Shown here: positions 7,504 to 16,307 of the stretch, piece by piece
Layout: every line of letters starts with the position of its first letter
How positions within the stretch are numbered: the first letter of the stretch is position 1
Assembly (NCBI RefSeq): GCF_029395455.1
Contig: NZ_CP113916.1
Coordinates: 372,001-436,000, forward strand
Source: Lactobacillus sp. ESL0785
GTDB lineage: Bacteria > Bacillota > Bacilli > Lactobacillales > Lactobacillaceae
Direction of reading: 5' to 3'
DNA: 64,000 bases
Made by a program: the position numbers and the translations under genes
Notes under the pieces: generated by a model
What the model saw: only the letters and a program-made list of their open reading frames with translations
Databases searched by the model: none
Told to the model about the DNA's origin: nothing

Positions 7504-8202
7504 ATGAATAAAAACAAAACAATTATCTTTGGTCATCGCGGCTATCCAGCTAAGTTTGCGAAAAATTCGCTTGAAGGCTTTCGTCATGCTATTAAAAATG
7601 GCGCTGAAGGTGTTGAATTTGATGTGCATTTAACTAAGGATGGGATTCCAGTTGTGATGCACGATGAAAAGGTTGATCGTACAACTGATGGCACAGGCTA
7701 TATCAAGGATTTTACGTTAAAACAATTAAGACAGCTTCATTTAACTAATGGTGAGCCGGTGCCGGAATTACAGGAATTGTTTACGTTACTTGATGGCCAG
7801 GATATCCTGATTAATTTGGAGTTCAAGACAGGAATTATTCATTATGAAGGAATTGAACGGACGGTTTTAAATCTAGCTAAAAAATATCAGTTTGTTCATC
7901 CGATTATTTATTCATCATTTGATTACATTACATTAAAGAACTGTCAGGAGCTTGATCCTAAGCAAATTTATTGTTATTTAACGGATCAGACCGTTGCTAA
8001 TTCAGCTAAGTTAATTAAAGAAAATCATTTTGCTGGTATTCATCCAGGTAAGTTTATTGCATCGCCAGAGGCAATTACACAACGTATTTGGACAGTTGAT
8101 GATCCTGATACTGCTAAAAAATATTTTAAGCACTATGTTGCGGGGATTTTTACCAATAATTATCCAATGATGCTTAAGTTGCGCGATCAAGTGCAGGGTT
8201 AA
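7504..8202 (+). CDS. Cytosolic glycerophosphodiester phosphodiesterase
   Basis: The 232-residue TIM-barrel enzyme carries the GDPD signature: GHRGYPAKFAKNSLEGF (first catalytic His at 11, metal-binding Glu at 24), GVEFDVHLTKDG (Glu/Asp at 38 and 40) and VVMHDEKVDRTTDGTG (second catalytic His at 53). It hydrolyses glycerophosphodiesters to glycerol 3-phosphate and an alcohol. It has no signal peptide, unlike the second GDPD in the window (37238-38608), so it would act inside the cell, for example on deacylated phospholipid or teichoic acid fragments. The gene is monocistronic. Confidence 0.9.
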   Translation: MNKNKTIIFGHRGYPAKFAKNSLEGFRHAIKNGAEGVEFDVHLTKDGIPVVMHDEKVDRTTDGTGYIKDFTLKQLRQLHLTNGEPVPELQELFTLLDGQDILINLEFKTGIIHYEGIERTVLNLAKKYQFVHPIIYSSFDYITLKNCQELDPKQIYCYLTDQTVANSAKLIKENHFAGIHPGKFIASPEAITQRIWTVDDPDTAKKYFKHYVAGIFTNNYPMMLKLRDQVQG

Positions 8203-8300
8203 GCAAAAAAATTAGTTTATAATTAAAAAAAACTTGTAGAAATATGATGACATTAATTGTATAATTTATGCAAACGATTTAAGAAAGTTTGGTGAAATAT

Positions 8301-9482
8301 ATGGTTAAATTAATTAATTACATGAAAAAAGGCTTAGCTGATGCCCCTTCGAATCCAATTTTGAAGTTTTCTGATTATGCTAGCAAGATTCCGAATGTTT
8401 TGAAGTTCACGTTGGGTGAACCTGACTTTAACACACCGGATCATATTAAAGAAGCTGCTAAAAAGGGGATTGATGACAACCATTCTCACTATGCCCCGTC
8501 TAACGGTACAATGGGACTTAGAACGGCAGCAAGTCAGTTTTTAGCTAAAAAGTATGGGCAAAAGTATGACCCAGCAACAGAAGTGTTAGTCACTAATGGG
8601 GTAACAGAGTCAATTTTTGATGCGGAGATGGCTTGCTTAAATCCTGGCGATGTAATAATTGTGCCAACACCAGTTTTCTCACTGTATATGACTGATGAGA
8701 CGGTTATCGGTACAGGTGTTAAAATCGTTGAAATTGATACTTCTGCTGATGAGTTTAAGTTAACGCCAGCCAAGTTGCAAAAAGCCCTTGATGAATATGG
8801 TGATAAAGTTCGGATGCTGATTATGAATTATCCGAGCAACCCGACTGGTGCAATGTACAGCCAAGAAGAGCTCGATGCTTTGGCTGATGTTGTTCGTGAT
8901 AAGCCAATTTTTGTTGTTTGTGATGAAATTTATAGTGAATTAAATTACGACCAACCACATGCCTCAATGGAAAAGAGCTTGCATGACCAAGTAATCTTGA
9001 TGAATGGGGTCTCCAAGTCTTGGGCAATGACTGGTTATCGGATTGGAATTGTTTGTGCACCGAAAGATATTTTGGAACAAATTGCCAAGGTCCATCAAGC
9101 AGTGAACACCACCGAACCGACACCAATGCAGGATGCTGCTGAAGAAGCCTTTAAGAATGGCATGGATGATGCGCAGCCAATGAAGGCAGAATTCTTGAAG
9201 CGGCGCGATGTGCTATATAATGGTTTGACCAAGATTGGCTTTGAATGTGTTAAACCTGATGGTGCATTCTACATTTTTGCTAAGATTCCAGATGGCCTTG
9301 AACAAGATGATGAAAAGTTCATCTATGAATTGGTTGATAAGGCTCGTGTAGCCGTAACTGCTGGTTCTTGTTTTGCTAAAGCCGGCAAGGGTTGGATTAG
9401 ATTTTCTTATGCAGTTTCGATGGAAACAATTAATGAGGGTTTGAAACGGCTCGAGAAATTTGTTAAAGAAAATAAGAAATAA
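8301..9482 (+). CDS. Class I/II aminotransferase (PLP-dependent), aromatic/branched type
   Basis: The 393-residue enzyme has the fold type I aminotransferase motifs: NYPSNPTG (Asn 180), CDEIY (Asp 208), the Schiff-base Lys 239 in GVSKSWAMTGYRIG, and the substrate Arg near the C-terminus (WIRFSYA). It resembles PatA/AraT enzymes that transaminate aromatic or other amino acids with 2-oxoglutarate, a key step in flavour formation and amino acid catabolism in lactobacilli. A GTG four codons upstream is possible, but its ribosome binding site would be too close, so ATG at 8301 is preferred. The gene is followed directly by tRNA-Tyr and its promoter. Confidence 0.85.
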   Translation: MVKLINYMKKGLADAPSNPILKFSDYASKIPNVLKFTLGEPDFNTPDHIKEAAKKGIDDNHSHYAPSNGTMGLRTAASQFLAKKYGQKYDPATEVLVTNGVTESIFDAEMACLNPGDVIIVPTPVFSLYMTDETVIGTGVKIVEIDTSADEFKLTPAKLQKALDEYGDKVRMLIMNYPSNPTGAMYSQEELDALADVVRDKPIFVVCDEIYSELNYDQPHASMEKSLHDQVILMNGVSKSWAMTGYRIGIVCAPKDILEQIAKVHQAVNTTEPTPMQDAAEEAFKNGMDDAQPMKAEFLKRRDVLYNGLTKIGFECVKPDGAFYIFAKIPDGLEQDDEKFIYELVDKARVAVTAGSCFAKAGKGWIRFSYAVSMETINEGLKRLEKFVKENKK

Positions 9483-9498
9483 AATTTAAAATTTTTAC

Positions 9499-9540
9499 TT
9501 GCAATTACGCACGTTTTTCGGTAATATAGTTAACGTGCGT
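9499..9540 (+). promoter_or_regulatory. tRNA-Tyr/Gln promoter with a 9-bp inverted repeat around the -10 box
   Basis: TTGCAA (9499-9504) and TAATAT (9522-9527) have a 17-base spacer. A perfect inverted repeat, ACGCACGTT (9507-9515) and AACGTGCGT (9532-9540), brackets the -10 box and start point. Confidence 0.75.
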
Positions 9541-9543
9541 TAT

Positions 9544-9625
9544 GGAGGAGTAGCGAAGTGGCTAAACGCGGCGGTCTGTAAAACCGCTCTCTCTGAGTTC
9601 GGCGGTTCGAATCCACCCTCCTCCA
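9544..9625 (+). tRNA. tRNA-Tyr (GTA), copy 1
   Basis: Acceptor arms GGAGGAG and CTCCTCC pair perfectly. The loop CTGTAAA gives anticodon GTA, and a long variable arm is present as in bacterial tRNA-Tyr. It is identical to the copy at 51767-51848. Confidence 0.95.
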
Positions 9626-9630
9626 TTCAT

Positions 9631-9702
9631 TGGGTTATAGCCAAGCGGTAAGGCACTAGTTTTTGGTACTAGTATGCGCTGGTTCGAATCCAGCTAACCC
9701 AA
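9631..9702 (+). tRNA. tRNA-Gln (TTG), copy 2
   Basis: This gene is identical to the copy at 6576-6647. It follows tRNA-Tyr by five bases, so the two are one transcript. Confidence 0.95.
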
Positions 9703-9727
9703 TTGTTCTTTACGAACACCCAACCCG

Positions 9728-9765
9728 AAAGAAGCAGTTCCAATTTTGGAGCTGCTTCTTTTTAT
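9728..9765 (+). terminator. Terminator of the tRNA-Tyr/Gln unit
   Basis: AAGAAGCAGTTCC pairs with GGAGCTGCTTCTT around a six-base loop, followed by T residues. Confidence 0.9.
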
Positions 9766-9768
9766 ATA

Positions 9769-9801
9769 ATAAAACAGCCGGCTCATTTGCACCGGCTGCT
9801 T
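9769..9801 (-). terminator. Terminator of the BspA-like gene
   Basis: On the minus strand GCAGCCGG pairs with CCGGCTG and is followed by TTTTATT. Confidence 0.85.
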
Positions 9802-9811
9802 ATGTTCTTTA

Positions 9812-11632
9812 CTATTCTAAATTTTGTGCTTTAACATATTGATTAGTATCAACAATAAAATAAAGCTTGTTTTTAATTGTGATTGCTTTGCCAAAAACTT
9901 GAACATGATGGTTTTTCTTAAGCACTGCCTTATTCTTGAGCCGTTTACCATTGCGGTTATAGGTATAAGCGTTGTGAGTTACTCGTTTGGTTTGACCATC
10001 AATATCTGTGCTATTAGCATAAATATTTTGCCCGAGTATATAAAACTTCTGGTTATTGATTATCTGTGTACCATAAGTTTCAATTGTTAGTCCAGCCTTC
10101 AAAATAGAATTCTTAATTGGTTCGCCTATTTGATTATAAAGTTGGATGGGATAATAAAGCTTTTGTGGTATTTTGGTAACTTTTTTAGCTTTTGCATTGG
10201 GGTCATTAGTTGCTGGTATGTTTACCGGAGGAGTAGCCGTTACCTGAGTAGTTTTTGAACTATCACTGCCTGGTGCTTGTGGTGGGTTAAATGATTTGTC
10301 GGGAGTTTGGTCAGGGCTTGCAGCACCATTATTGATTGGCGGTTGATAATTACTTGAAGTCGAGTCACCGTTTGTTGGTGTTTTGCTTGGTGAGGTATTA
10401 GGTAAATGATTAAATGGACTCTCATCATCATTTTTGGCAAAATCAAGTGGATTATACGACCATTTAATTGGCTGACTTACATAAGTTTCTGTAGGACAAT
10501 CATTGTCTGTGGCACTATAACGATTTTTAAGTTCAGAAAGTGAAATTGTCTTACCTGCTGGTGCAGCTGGTGTTCCACTGGCAACGGGAATAATTGCTTT
10601 CATTTGTAAAGAAGCTAATGCGTTAGAAGCTAAGTGATGCTTGCCCAAGGTAAGGGCAAAGCCAGCAGAAGTTGCACCAAGATTGGCAAACATGTTAGTC
10701 ATATCAACGACGTTAGCAGTATCCCAACGACTTAAGTTAAGCTGCCTCAATTCAGGATCATTAAACAGATAGCTCATGTCAGTCACATTATAAGTGCTCC
10801 AGTTATTAATATCATTGAGGTTAGTAACAGCAATGCCATTAAACATATTATTCATATCGGTAACGTTGCCTGTTTTCCAGCCAGCTAGCTTGAGGTTGGT
10901 TAAAGCAGTATCGCCTTCAAATAAGTGACTCATATCAAAAACACTACTTGTATTTAAGTCATTCAAGTTTAAATTGGTAAGATTGTTATCTTGTTTGAAC
11001 ATGCTATTCATGTCAGTGAGGCTGCTGGTGTTCCAAGCATTTAAATCCAAGTAGGTGAGTTGCGGGTCTTGGGCAAACATACTGCTCATGTCGTCGACAT
11101 TGCTAGCGTCAACATTGTAGAGTCCATCAATATCAATTAAATTTGGCAAGTTAGCAAATTTACGGTTACAATTAGAAGCTAGGACGATGTCACCGTTTTG
11201 CTTATTGTCTGTTGTTGTAATTTTAAAAACAATATGATGGACATCTTGAGGAGTAATTGAAAGCCCCTTATAGTTAGCTGCTGTCAGCAATTCACTAAGT
11301 GGTGTATCTGATAAAAAACCAGATTCAATTGTTAACGTGCCTGAGCGATTATCAAAAATCCATGTACAGGAATTATCTTTGCCGCGAATAAGTCCGCCAT
11401 AAGGAATCTCCAAATTATTAATTACGGTTACATTATTTACGGGATTATGAATCTGCTCTTGGATTGAAAAATTGGGAGAATTTTGCTCGGCTGCTACGAC
11501 CTGTTTACCAAAGACTAAGCAAGAACTTATTAATACTGAAACAGTTAAACTATATGAAATAATCTTCGTACTGTTATTCTTAATAGAATGGTGACTTGTG
11601 ATTCTATGACCAGTGATATTTAACTTTAACAT
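9812..11632 (-). CDS. BspA-like leucine-rich-repeat surface protein with SLAP anchor
   Basis: The 606-residue secreted protein has a long signal peptide cut near VVAA (about residue 48). After an N-terminal region come about six tandem BspA/DUF285 leucine-rich repeats of 23-26 residues with the core W-x-T-x-x-V-x-D-M-x-x-M-F (about 165-335). A Pro/Ser/Thr/Asn-rich linker follows (about 395-465), then two C-terminal SLAP repeats (about 490-606) with the pattern Y-x-x-x-G-x-x that bind S-layer or wall polymer. Such proteins are displayed on the cell surface and may bind host or partner ligands. The start was moved to ATG at 11632 because the upstream GTG overlaps the ribosome binding site AAAGGTGG. 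The ligand is unknown. Confidence 0.8.
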   Translation of the reverse strand: MLKLNITGHRITSHHSIKNNSTKIISYSLTVSVLISSCLVFGKQVVAAEQNSPNFSIQEQIHNPVNNVTVINNLEIPYGGLIRGKDNSCTWIFDNRSGTLTIESGFLSDTPLSELLTAANYKGLSITPQDVHHIVFKITTTDNKQNGDIVLASNCNRKFANLPNLIDIDGLYNVDASNVDDMSSMFAQDPQLTYLDLNAWNTSSLTDMNSMFKQDNNLTNLNLNDLNTSSVFDMSHLFEGDTALTNLKLAGWKTGNVTDMNNMFNGIAVTNLNDINNWSTYNVTDMSYLFNDPELRQLNLSRWDTANVVDMTNMFANLGATSAGFALTLGKHHLASNALASLQMKAIIPVASGTPAAPAGKTISLSELKNRYSATDNDCPTETYVSQPIKWSYNPLDFAKNDDESPFNHLPNTSPSKTPTNGDSTSSNYQPPINNGAASPDQTPDKSFNPPQAPGSDSSKTTQVTATPPVNIPATNDPNAKAKKVTKIPQKLYYPIQLYNQIGEPIKNSILKAGLTIETYGTQIINNQKFYILGQNIYANSTDIDGQTKRVTHNAYTYNRNGKRLKNKAVLKKNHHVQVFGKAITIKNKLYFIVDTNQYVKAQNLE

Positions 11633-11753
11633 AACAAAAACCACCTTTATGTAATTTATATTTTCCCCTACATAACAAGGTATACAGCGATGCTACTAAT
11701 AGGTCAAATATCTGAACCGCAGTATATGATGCTTTTAGTTATTTAAAGGCTAA

Positions 11754-11806
11754 TAAAAAACGATAAATTAAGCAGGTGGTTAATAAAGCGCTTAGTTTAT
11801 CGTTAC
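11754..11806 (-). terminator. Terminator of the SLAP-only gene
   Basis: On the minus strand AACGATAAACTAAGC pairs with GCTTAATTTATCGTT, with one bulged position and a larger loop, and is followed by TTTTTATTA. Confidence 0.75.
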
Positions 11807-11901
11807 TAAAAAATGTTATTTATTAAAATGTTATTTAAATAATTATTTGCAGTAAATAAGGGTTAATAATTACTAATTAAATTGGATTATTTTAACGGTA
11901 A

Positions 11902-12864
11902 TTAATTAAAGTTTGCTGCTTTGACAAAGTAATTGTTGTCAATTGTATAGTAGTTCTGTCCTTTAATGGTTACTGGTTGACCATATGTGCGGACACTTGT
12001 ACCTGCTGGCAATACTTTATGACCAATTCGTTGCCCATACTGGTTATAAAGATAAGCATTATTACTTAAGCTTCTCTTCGTACCATCAATATTCTCAGCT
12101 AAAATTCGGTTGCGGCCATAATTGAATTCATAATATTTTTGACCGTTGATGATTTCACTGATAGCTGCGTAACATTTAGTGCCAATTTTTAGGATTAGCT
12201 TGTTAGTACGGTTGCCATTTTGATCATAGATATATGCTTTATGTTTAAGTAGACCATTGACAACAAGGCCATTTACATAGCCAGGACGCTTAGGAGTTGG
12301 AGTTACCGCAACAAAGTTGTTTTTCTTAACTAAGTGGTCAGCATCAATTAAGTAGTATTCAGTACCTTGAATAGTTACAGGATCACCATGAGTTGTAATA
12401 TATTGTCCTTTAGCTAAAATTAAAGGTACTTCTCTTTGACCATATTGATTGTAAACGTAGGAATTACGTGCTAACTCACGTGATTGCTCGTCAATATTGC
12501 CAGCTGCCAAATAAATTTGATTACCAAGATCATAAAATTTGCGGTTGCCAATATTAGTAGTGCCGTATGTTTCCACGGTTGAACCAGCGGTAATTGTAAT
12601 ATCGTTAGCACGGTTACCATTTTTATCATAAAGATAAGCATTATGATGCAACAACTTAGCAGTCGGATCAAATGATGAAGATTTTGGTGAAGCTTGAGTT
12701 ACTGTAGGACTTGTGGTATTAGCACTTACAGGCTGTTGGTTAAGACTAATTAAGCTGGTTCCTAACAATAGCGCGCTAATGCTATATACAGCAATTTTTT
12801 CTTTATTTAATTTAAAACAATTGTCATTAGCTACTTGCGATTTTATATTATCAAATTTTTGCAT
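11902..12864 (-). CDS. S-layer-type protein made only of SLAP repeats
   Basis: The 320-residue protein has an N-terminal leader with a hydrophobic signal (about residues 25-48, cut near SAN) and then nothing but four SLAP repeats of about 55-60 residues. Each begins like NAYLYDKNGNR or NAYLYNQYGQR, contains a turn with TYG or similar, and ends in a basic stretch such as KAANF. Repeats 1 and 3 resemble each other, as do 2 and 4, which points to duplication of a two-repeat unit. SLAP domains bind the cell wall of S-layer lactobacilli; with no other domain the protein may be a wall-covering S-layer-associated protein. The ribosome binding site AGAAAGG supports ATG at 12864. Confidence 0.8.
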   Translation of the reverse strand: MQKFDNIKSQVANDNCFKLNKEKIAVYSISALLLGTSLISLNQQPVSANTTSPTVTQASPKSSSFDPTAKLLHHNAYLYDKNGNRANDITITAGSTVETYGTTNIGNRKFYDLGNQIYLAAGNIDEQSRELARNSYVYNQYGQREVPLILAKGQYITTHGDPVTIQGTEYYLIDADHLVKKNNFVAVTPTPKRPGYVNGLVVNGLLKHKAYIYDQNGNRTNKLILKIGTKCYAAISEIINGQKYYEFNYGRNRILAENIDGTKRSLSNNAYLYNQYGQRIGHKVLPAGTSVRTYGQPVTIKGQNYYTIDNNYFVKAANFN

Positions 12865-13088
12865 ATAAGGAACAACCTTTCTGTTATTTATTAAGTGAAA
12901 AATTCTACATACACTAATATTACGCTAAAATCAAGTAATTTACCAAGTATTTCTCACCTAATTATTATCTGGGAATATGTTACTTTTATTTATGAACGAT
13001 AGCTATTTTAAAATCGGACCTTAACTATTGCTGCAGGAAAAATAGTACAATAGTAGCTAGTTTGTTTTTCACTTAGAAAGGGATTGCG

Positions 13089-14204
13089 ATGCCGAGATTA
13101 ATTAAAGTGGGAGCTGGTGGCGGTGAAATTAGCTGGCATGAAGCTCTAAAAGATTTGTGTGCTGATGACGTGTTATTTCTGGAGCCAGGATTTTATGAGT
13201 TGCCACAAGGGATTACCTTGGCTGATATTACGATTAAAGGCACAGGTAATTTACCTGAAGATACAACGATTTTGGGTCATATTGATATTGCTGTTGGCAG
13301 TCGGTTTGTTAATTTAGAAAATCTGTGCCTCAATACTAACAAGGACAACAATAGCTTATTTGTTCCCGCTGAAGCCAATACTTACCTTAGTTTACGTAAT
13401 TGTGTCATCAAGGGATTTGGCAATGATACCGCAGCGATTGCAGCTAATGGCAAAATCACTTTAGAACTGTATTCAACAAAAGTATTAAATGGCTCAGTAT
13501 CCTTGTTTAAGGATGCTGATTTTCGCTTAGAAATGAATGATTCTTCGATTGAAAATGTTGCCGAAGAATTTGGCGTCTTAGCTTTAGAAGGTCACGGGAC
13601 AGCAATTATTAATAATTCACGTATTCATGGCAGTATTGATACTTTTGTCAAAACTAATGCCGAAGTTGATCTAAACAATTCGGTTGCCGATACGATTTTA
13701 TTGCAGGGACAGACATGGCTGAACATGTTGAACAGTAAGATTTTGTCAGACGATGATGCCTGCATGTATATTACTGATGATTCTTGGGTAAATATTATTG
13801 ATAGTAAATTTGTCGGTGGCGTTTATCTAGACAAAAAGCCACATGTGATTATACAAAATAGTGAACTTAATCGGTTAATTGCGGTCAATGAGGCACAAAT
13901 TACTTTAGTCAATTCAGTCATTTTGAACCATGCAGATTTTCAAGATCAGGTTCACTGTATAACACGCCGGACAACTTTTAATGGTGGCATGGAATATCAA
14001 TATTTTTTGGCAATTAGTGATCATGCTCAATTAGAAGGACATGACTTAGTTTTTAATGCTAATGGTGCGGACCTAGCAGTGCAGAATAATGCAAGTTTAC
14101 ATGTCAGTGTGGTAGCATCTACTGCAGAACCAATTACTGTTGAATGTAGTCCTGAAGCAAATATTAATATTCTGGGAATAAAGTGGACCGCTAAGAAAAA
14201 ATAG
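13089..14204 (+). CDS. Right-handed beta-helix (pectin-lyase-fold-like) protein, function unknown
   Basis: The 371-residue protein has no signal peptide or membrane span, so it is probably cytosolic. Short strands with regularly spaced Asn and hydrophobic residues (LRNCVIKG, LNNSVAD, LNMLNSKI, IIDSKF, IIQNSEL, LVNSVIL) recur about every 20-25 residues, as in parallel beta-helix proteins. Catalytic residues of pectate lyases or pectin esterases are not evident. A short opening (IKVGAGGGEISWHEAL) precedes the repeats. It is followed after 81 bases by a gntR gene but is not clearly in the same operon. I do not recognise a named function. Confidence 0.65.
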   Translation: MPRLIKVGAGGGEISWHEALKDLCADDVLFLEPGFYELPQGITLADITIKGTGNLPEDTTILGHIDIAVGSRFVNLENLCLNTNKDNNSLFVPAEANTYLSLRNCVIKGFGNDTAAIAANGKITLELYSTKVLNGSVSLFKDADFRLEMNDSSIENVAEEFGVLALEGHGTAIINNSRIHGSIDTFVKTNAEVDLNNSVADTILLQGQTWLNMLNSKILSDDDACMYITDDSWVNIIDSKFVGGVYLDKKPHVIIQNSELNRLIAVNEAQITLVNSVILNHADFQDQVHCITRRTTFNGGMEYQYFLAISDHAQLEGHDLVFNANGADLAVQNNASLHVSVVASTAEPITVECSPEANINILGIKWTAKKK

Positions 14205-14285
14205 GTGCTAAAAATTAATTTACGTTTGCTTATGTACAATAGACCAATTTAGATTATAATAAGAAATACATTTGGAGGTGCACTG

Positions 14286-14984
14286 ATGGAAGAGCCAATG
14301 TATATCAAAATTCATAATCAAATTAAGCGAGATATTGAGAATCATGTTTATCATGTTGGCAGTAGAATTCCAGCTGAGAGACAATTAGCAATGAAGTTTG
14401 GTGTTTCACGCATGACCTTGCGCCAAGCAATTAAGACGCTTGAGGATGAAGGAATTTTGGAGCGGCGTGTTGGCAGTGGTACTTATGTTGCTAACCAAAA
14501 AGTTCAGGAAAAGATGTCAGGGATTATGTCGTTTACTGAGATTACCCATGCCAATGGTCAGACACCATCAAGTAAGCTGATTTCCTTTAATATTGGTAAG
14601 CCATCTTTATCTGAAAAAGAACGTCTTAAGTTAGTTGACCAGGAACAAGTTTTGCGGATGGAGCGTATCCGCTACGCTGATGAAGTTCCAATTTGCTATG
14701 AAGTCGTGACAATTCCTTATAAGCTGATTAAAAAAATGTCTAAAGCTGATATTTCTGCCCATCTTTACCAAACTCTAGAAAAGAACGGTTATCAGATTGG
14801 TCGTGTGACGGAACATATTTCTGCAGCAGTGGCGAATGAAAATGCGGCGCGTTTATTAGATGCTAAAAAAGGTGAGGCCTTGATTACGCGATTACAGGTG
14901 ACAGAACTATCAACTGGTGATCCGTTTGAATATACACGAGCAAACTATGTTGCTGATCGTTTTGAATTTACTTTTTCCAAATAA
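14286..14984 (+). CDS. GntR/HutC family regulator with UTRA domain
   Basis: The 232-residue protein has an N-terminal winged helix (about residues 8-70; IPAERQLAMKFGVSRMTLRQ and GSGTYVA are the GntR signature) and a C-terminal UTRA ligand-binding domain (about 85-230). In this subfamily (NagR/YvoA, TreR, BglR types) the UTRA domain binds a sugar phosphate or amino acid derivative and releases DNA. No sugar operon adjoins it, so the target is unknown; autoregulation is possible. The start has ribosome binding site GGAGGTG. A -10 box TATAAT sits about 30 bases upstream. Confidence 0.88.
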   Translation: MEEPMYIKIHNQIKRDIENHVYHVGSRIPAERQLAMKFGVSRMTLRQAIKTLEDEGILERRVGSGTYVANQKVQEKMSGIMSFTEITHANGQTPSSKLISFNIGKPSLSEKERLKLVDQEQVLRMERIRYADEVPICYEVVTIPYKLIKKMSKADISAHLYQTLEKNGYQIGRVTEHISAAVANENAARLLDAKKGEALITRLQVTELSTGDPFEYTRANYVADRFEFTFSK

Positions 14985-15064
14985 AAACCCTGAACTAAAC
15001 TTCATTAATCAGAATCTCAAAAATGAGAGGGTGATCTTAAGTTGCTAGTTCAGAGTTTTTTTAT
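14983..15064. terminator. Long terminator between gntR and tagD
   Basis: AACCCTGAACTA pairs with TAGTTCAGAGTT across about 45 bases that contain a second small hairpin (CTC/GAG), and ends in TTTTTT. It serves both convergent genes. Confidence 0.7.
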
Positions 15065-15447
15065 TTTAGATCCTTTTTGATTTTGCTAGTCGAAATGCCG
15101 GGAGTCCGTGGTAAGTAAATCACATTGCAGTATTGTTTTAAAAAGTCAAATTTACCTTGCCAATCGTTACCCATTACGAAGGTATCAATGTGATATTTTT
15201 GAACATCATTAATTTTTTGGTCCCAATCTTGTTCGGGAATAACTTCGTCGACATAGCGAATGGCTTCTAAAATATATTTACGTTCAGCGTAATTATTATA
15301 TGATTCCTTATGCTTTTGTAATTCGTTAAACTCATCGGTTGATAAGCCGACGATTAAGTAGTCGCCTAATTCTTTAGCGCGTTTAAGTAAACGAACGTGA
15401 CCATAATGCAATAGGTCAAATGTACCGTAGGTAATTACTTTTTTCAT
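15061..15447 (-). CDS. tagD: Glycerol-3-phosphate cytidylyltransferase
   Basis: The 128-residue protein is a full-length TagD/TarD: nucleotidyltransferase fold with TYGTFDLLHYGHVRLL containing the HxGH CTP-binding motif near residues 14-17 and the C-terminal ISTSKIKK. It makes CDP-glycerol from CTP and glycerol 3-phosphate for wall teichoic acid. The start was placed at ATG 15447 because AGGAGTGG lies at the right distance, and the family starts MKKVITYGTFD; the longer frame begins in the spacer. It is divergent from the tagA-like gene, with which it shares a short promoter region. Confidence 0.93.
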   Translation of the reverse strand: MKKVITYGTFDLLHYGHVRLLKRAKELGDYLIVGLSTDEFNELQKHKESYNNYAERKYILEAIRYVDEVIPEQDWDQKINDVQKYHIDTFVMGNDWQGKFDFLKQYCNVIYLPRTPGISTSKIKKDLK

Positions 15448-15573
15448 TTGTTGACCACTCCTATCATGAATTTGTGCCAATCTTCTATTTATAGTATAAA
15501 GGTTAAAACATAACCCGCAAGTTGTAATTATTTGCTAAAATAAGATTAAGAAATGCTCAAGGAGGGTTGTCAA

Positions 15574-16305
15574 TTGAGTAAGATAAATATTTTGGGCGTC
15601 GATTTTGACAATAAAAGTTTTAAGCAATTTCAAAATGAGTTTATTGGTCGAATTAACATGCATCAATCAACTTTTACTGTTACTGCTAATCCTGAAATTG
15701 TAATGGCTGCTAATGAAAATCCAGAATTCATGAAAATTTTGAATTATGATGCAGATTATATTACGCCTGATGGGATTGGAATTGTGAAGGCAGCACAAAT
15801 GCTGGGTACGCCTTTGCAGGAACGGGTAACCGGGTATGATTTGTTTACGTGGCTAATGAGGGTTGCCAGTGAGCGCAATTTGCGGGTTTACTTAATTGGT
15901 GCTAAGCCTCAGGTAATTCATGCTGTTCAAGAAAAAGTTGCGCGTGAATATTCTGGTATTCAATTAGTTGGTGCAAAAGATGGCTATTTTAACGAAGATT
16001 TGGAAATTGTAGCTTATCAAATTGAACGAACCGAACCAGATTTAGTTTTTGCGGCGTTAGGCTCACCTAAACAGGAACAGCTGCTAGCTTTATTGCGAAA
16101 GAATTTACTCCCAGCGTTAATGATGGGAGTTGGTGGTAGTTTTGATGTTTTTGCAGGTGCTGTCAAACGAGCACCACTTTTTTGGCAAAATGCACATCTA
16201 GAATGGTTTTATCGGTTAATTACGAATCCAACTCGCTGGAAGCGAATGTTAGTCTTGCCTAAGTTTGTTGTTAATGTTCGAGAAGCTAAAAAGGAAAAGA
16301 AGTAA
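15574..16305 (+). CDS. WecG/TagA/CpsF family glycosyltransferase (TagA-like)
   Basis: The 243-residue protein matches the GT26 family: TANPEIVMAANENPEF near residue 38, the central ITPDGIGIVKAA with the catalytic-region Asp, YLIGAKPQV, and GVGGSFDVFAGAVKRAPLFW near 195. TagA adds N-acetylmannosamine to the undecaprenyl-linked GlcNAc in teichoic acid linkage-unit synthesis; CpsF/WecG members act on other polymers. The start is TTG at 15574, set by the ribosome binding site AAGGAGGG eight bases upstream, which lies inside the longer frame. The neighbouring tagD supports a role in wall teichoic acid. Confidence 0.88.
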   Translation: MSKINILGVDFDNKSFKQFQNEFIGRINMHQSTFTVTANPEIVMAANENPEFMKILNYDADYITPDGIGIVKAAQMLGTPLQERVTGYDLFTWLMRVASERNLRVYLIGAKPQVIHAVQEKVAREYSGIQLVGAKDGYFNEDLEIVAYQIERTEPDLVFAALGSPKQEQLLALLRKNLLPALMMGVGGSFDVFAGAVKRAPLFWQNAHLEWFYRLITNPTRWKRMLVLPKFVVNVREAKKEKK

Positions 16306-16307
16306 CG

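Noticed and set aside
8254..8290. Possible cre-like sequence before the aminotransferase gene
   Set aside because: The match to the cre consensus has several mismatches at conserved positions.
10690..11120. Tandem repeats at DNA level in the BspA-like gene, considered as a CRISPR or satellite
   Set aside because: The repeats encode in-frame leucine-rich repeats and diverge at the DNA level.
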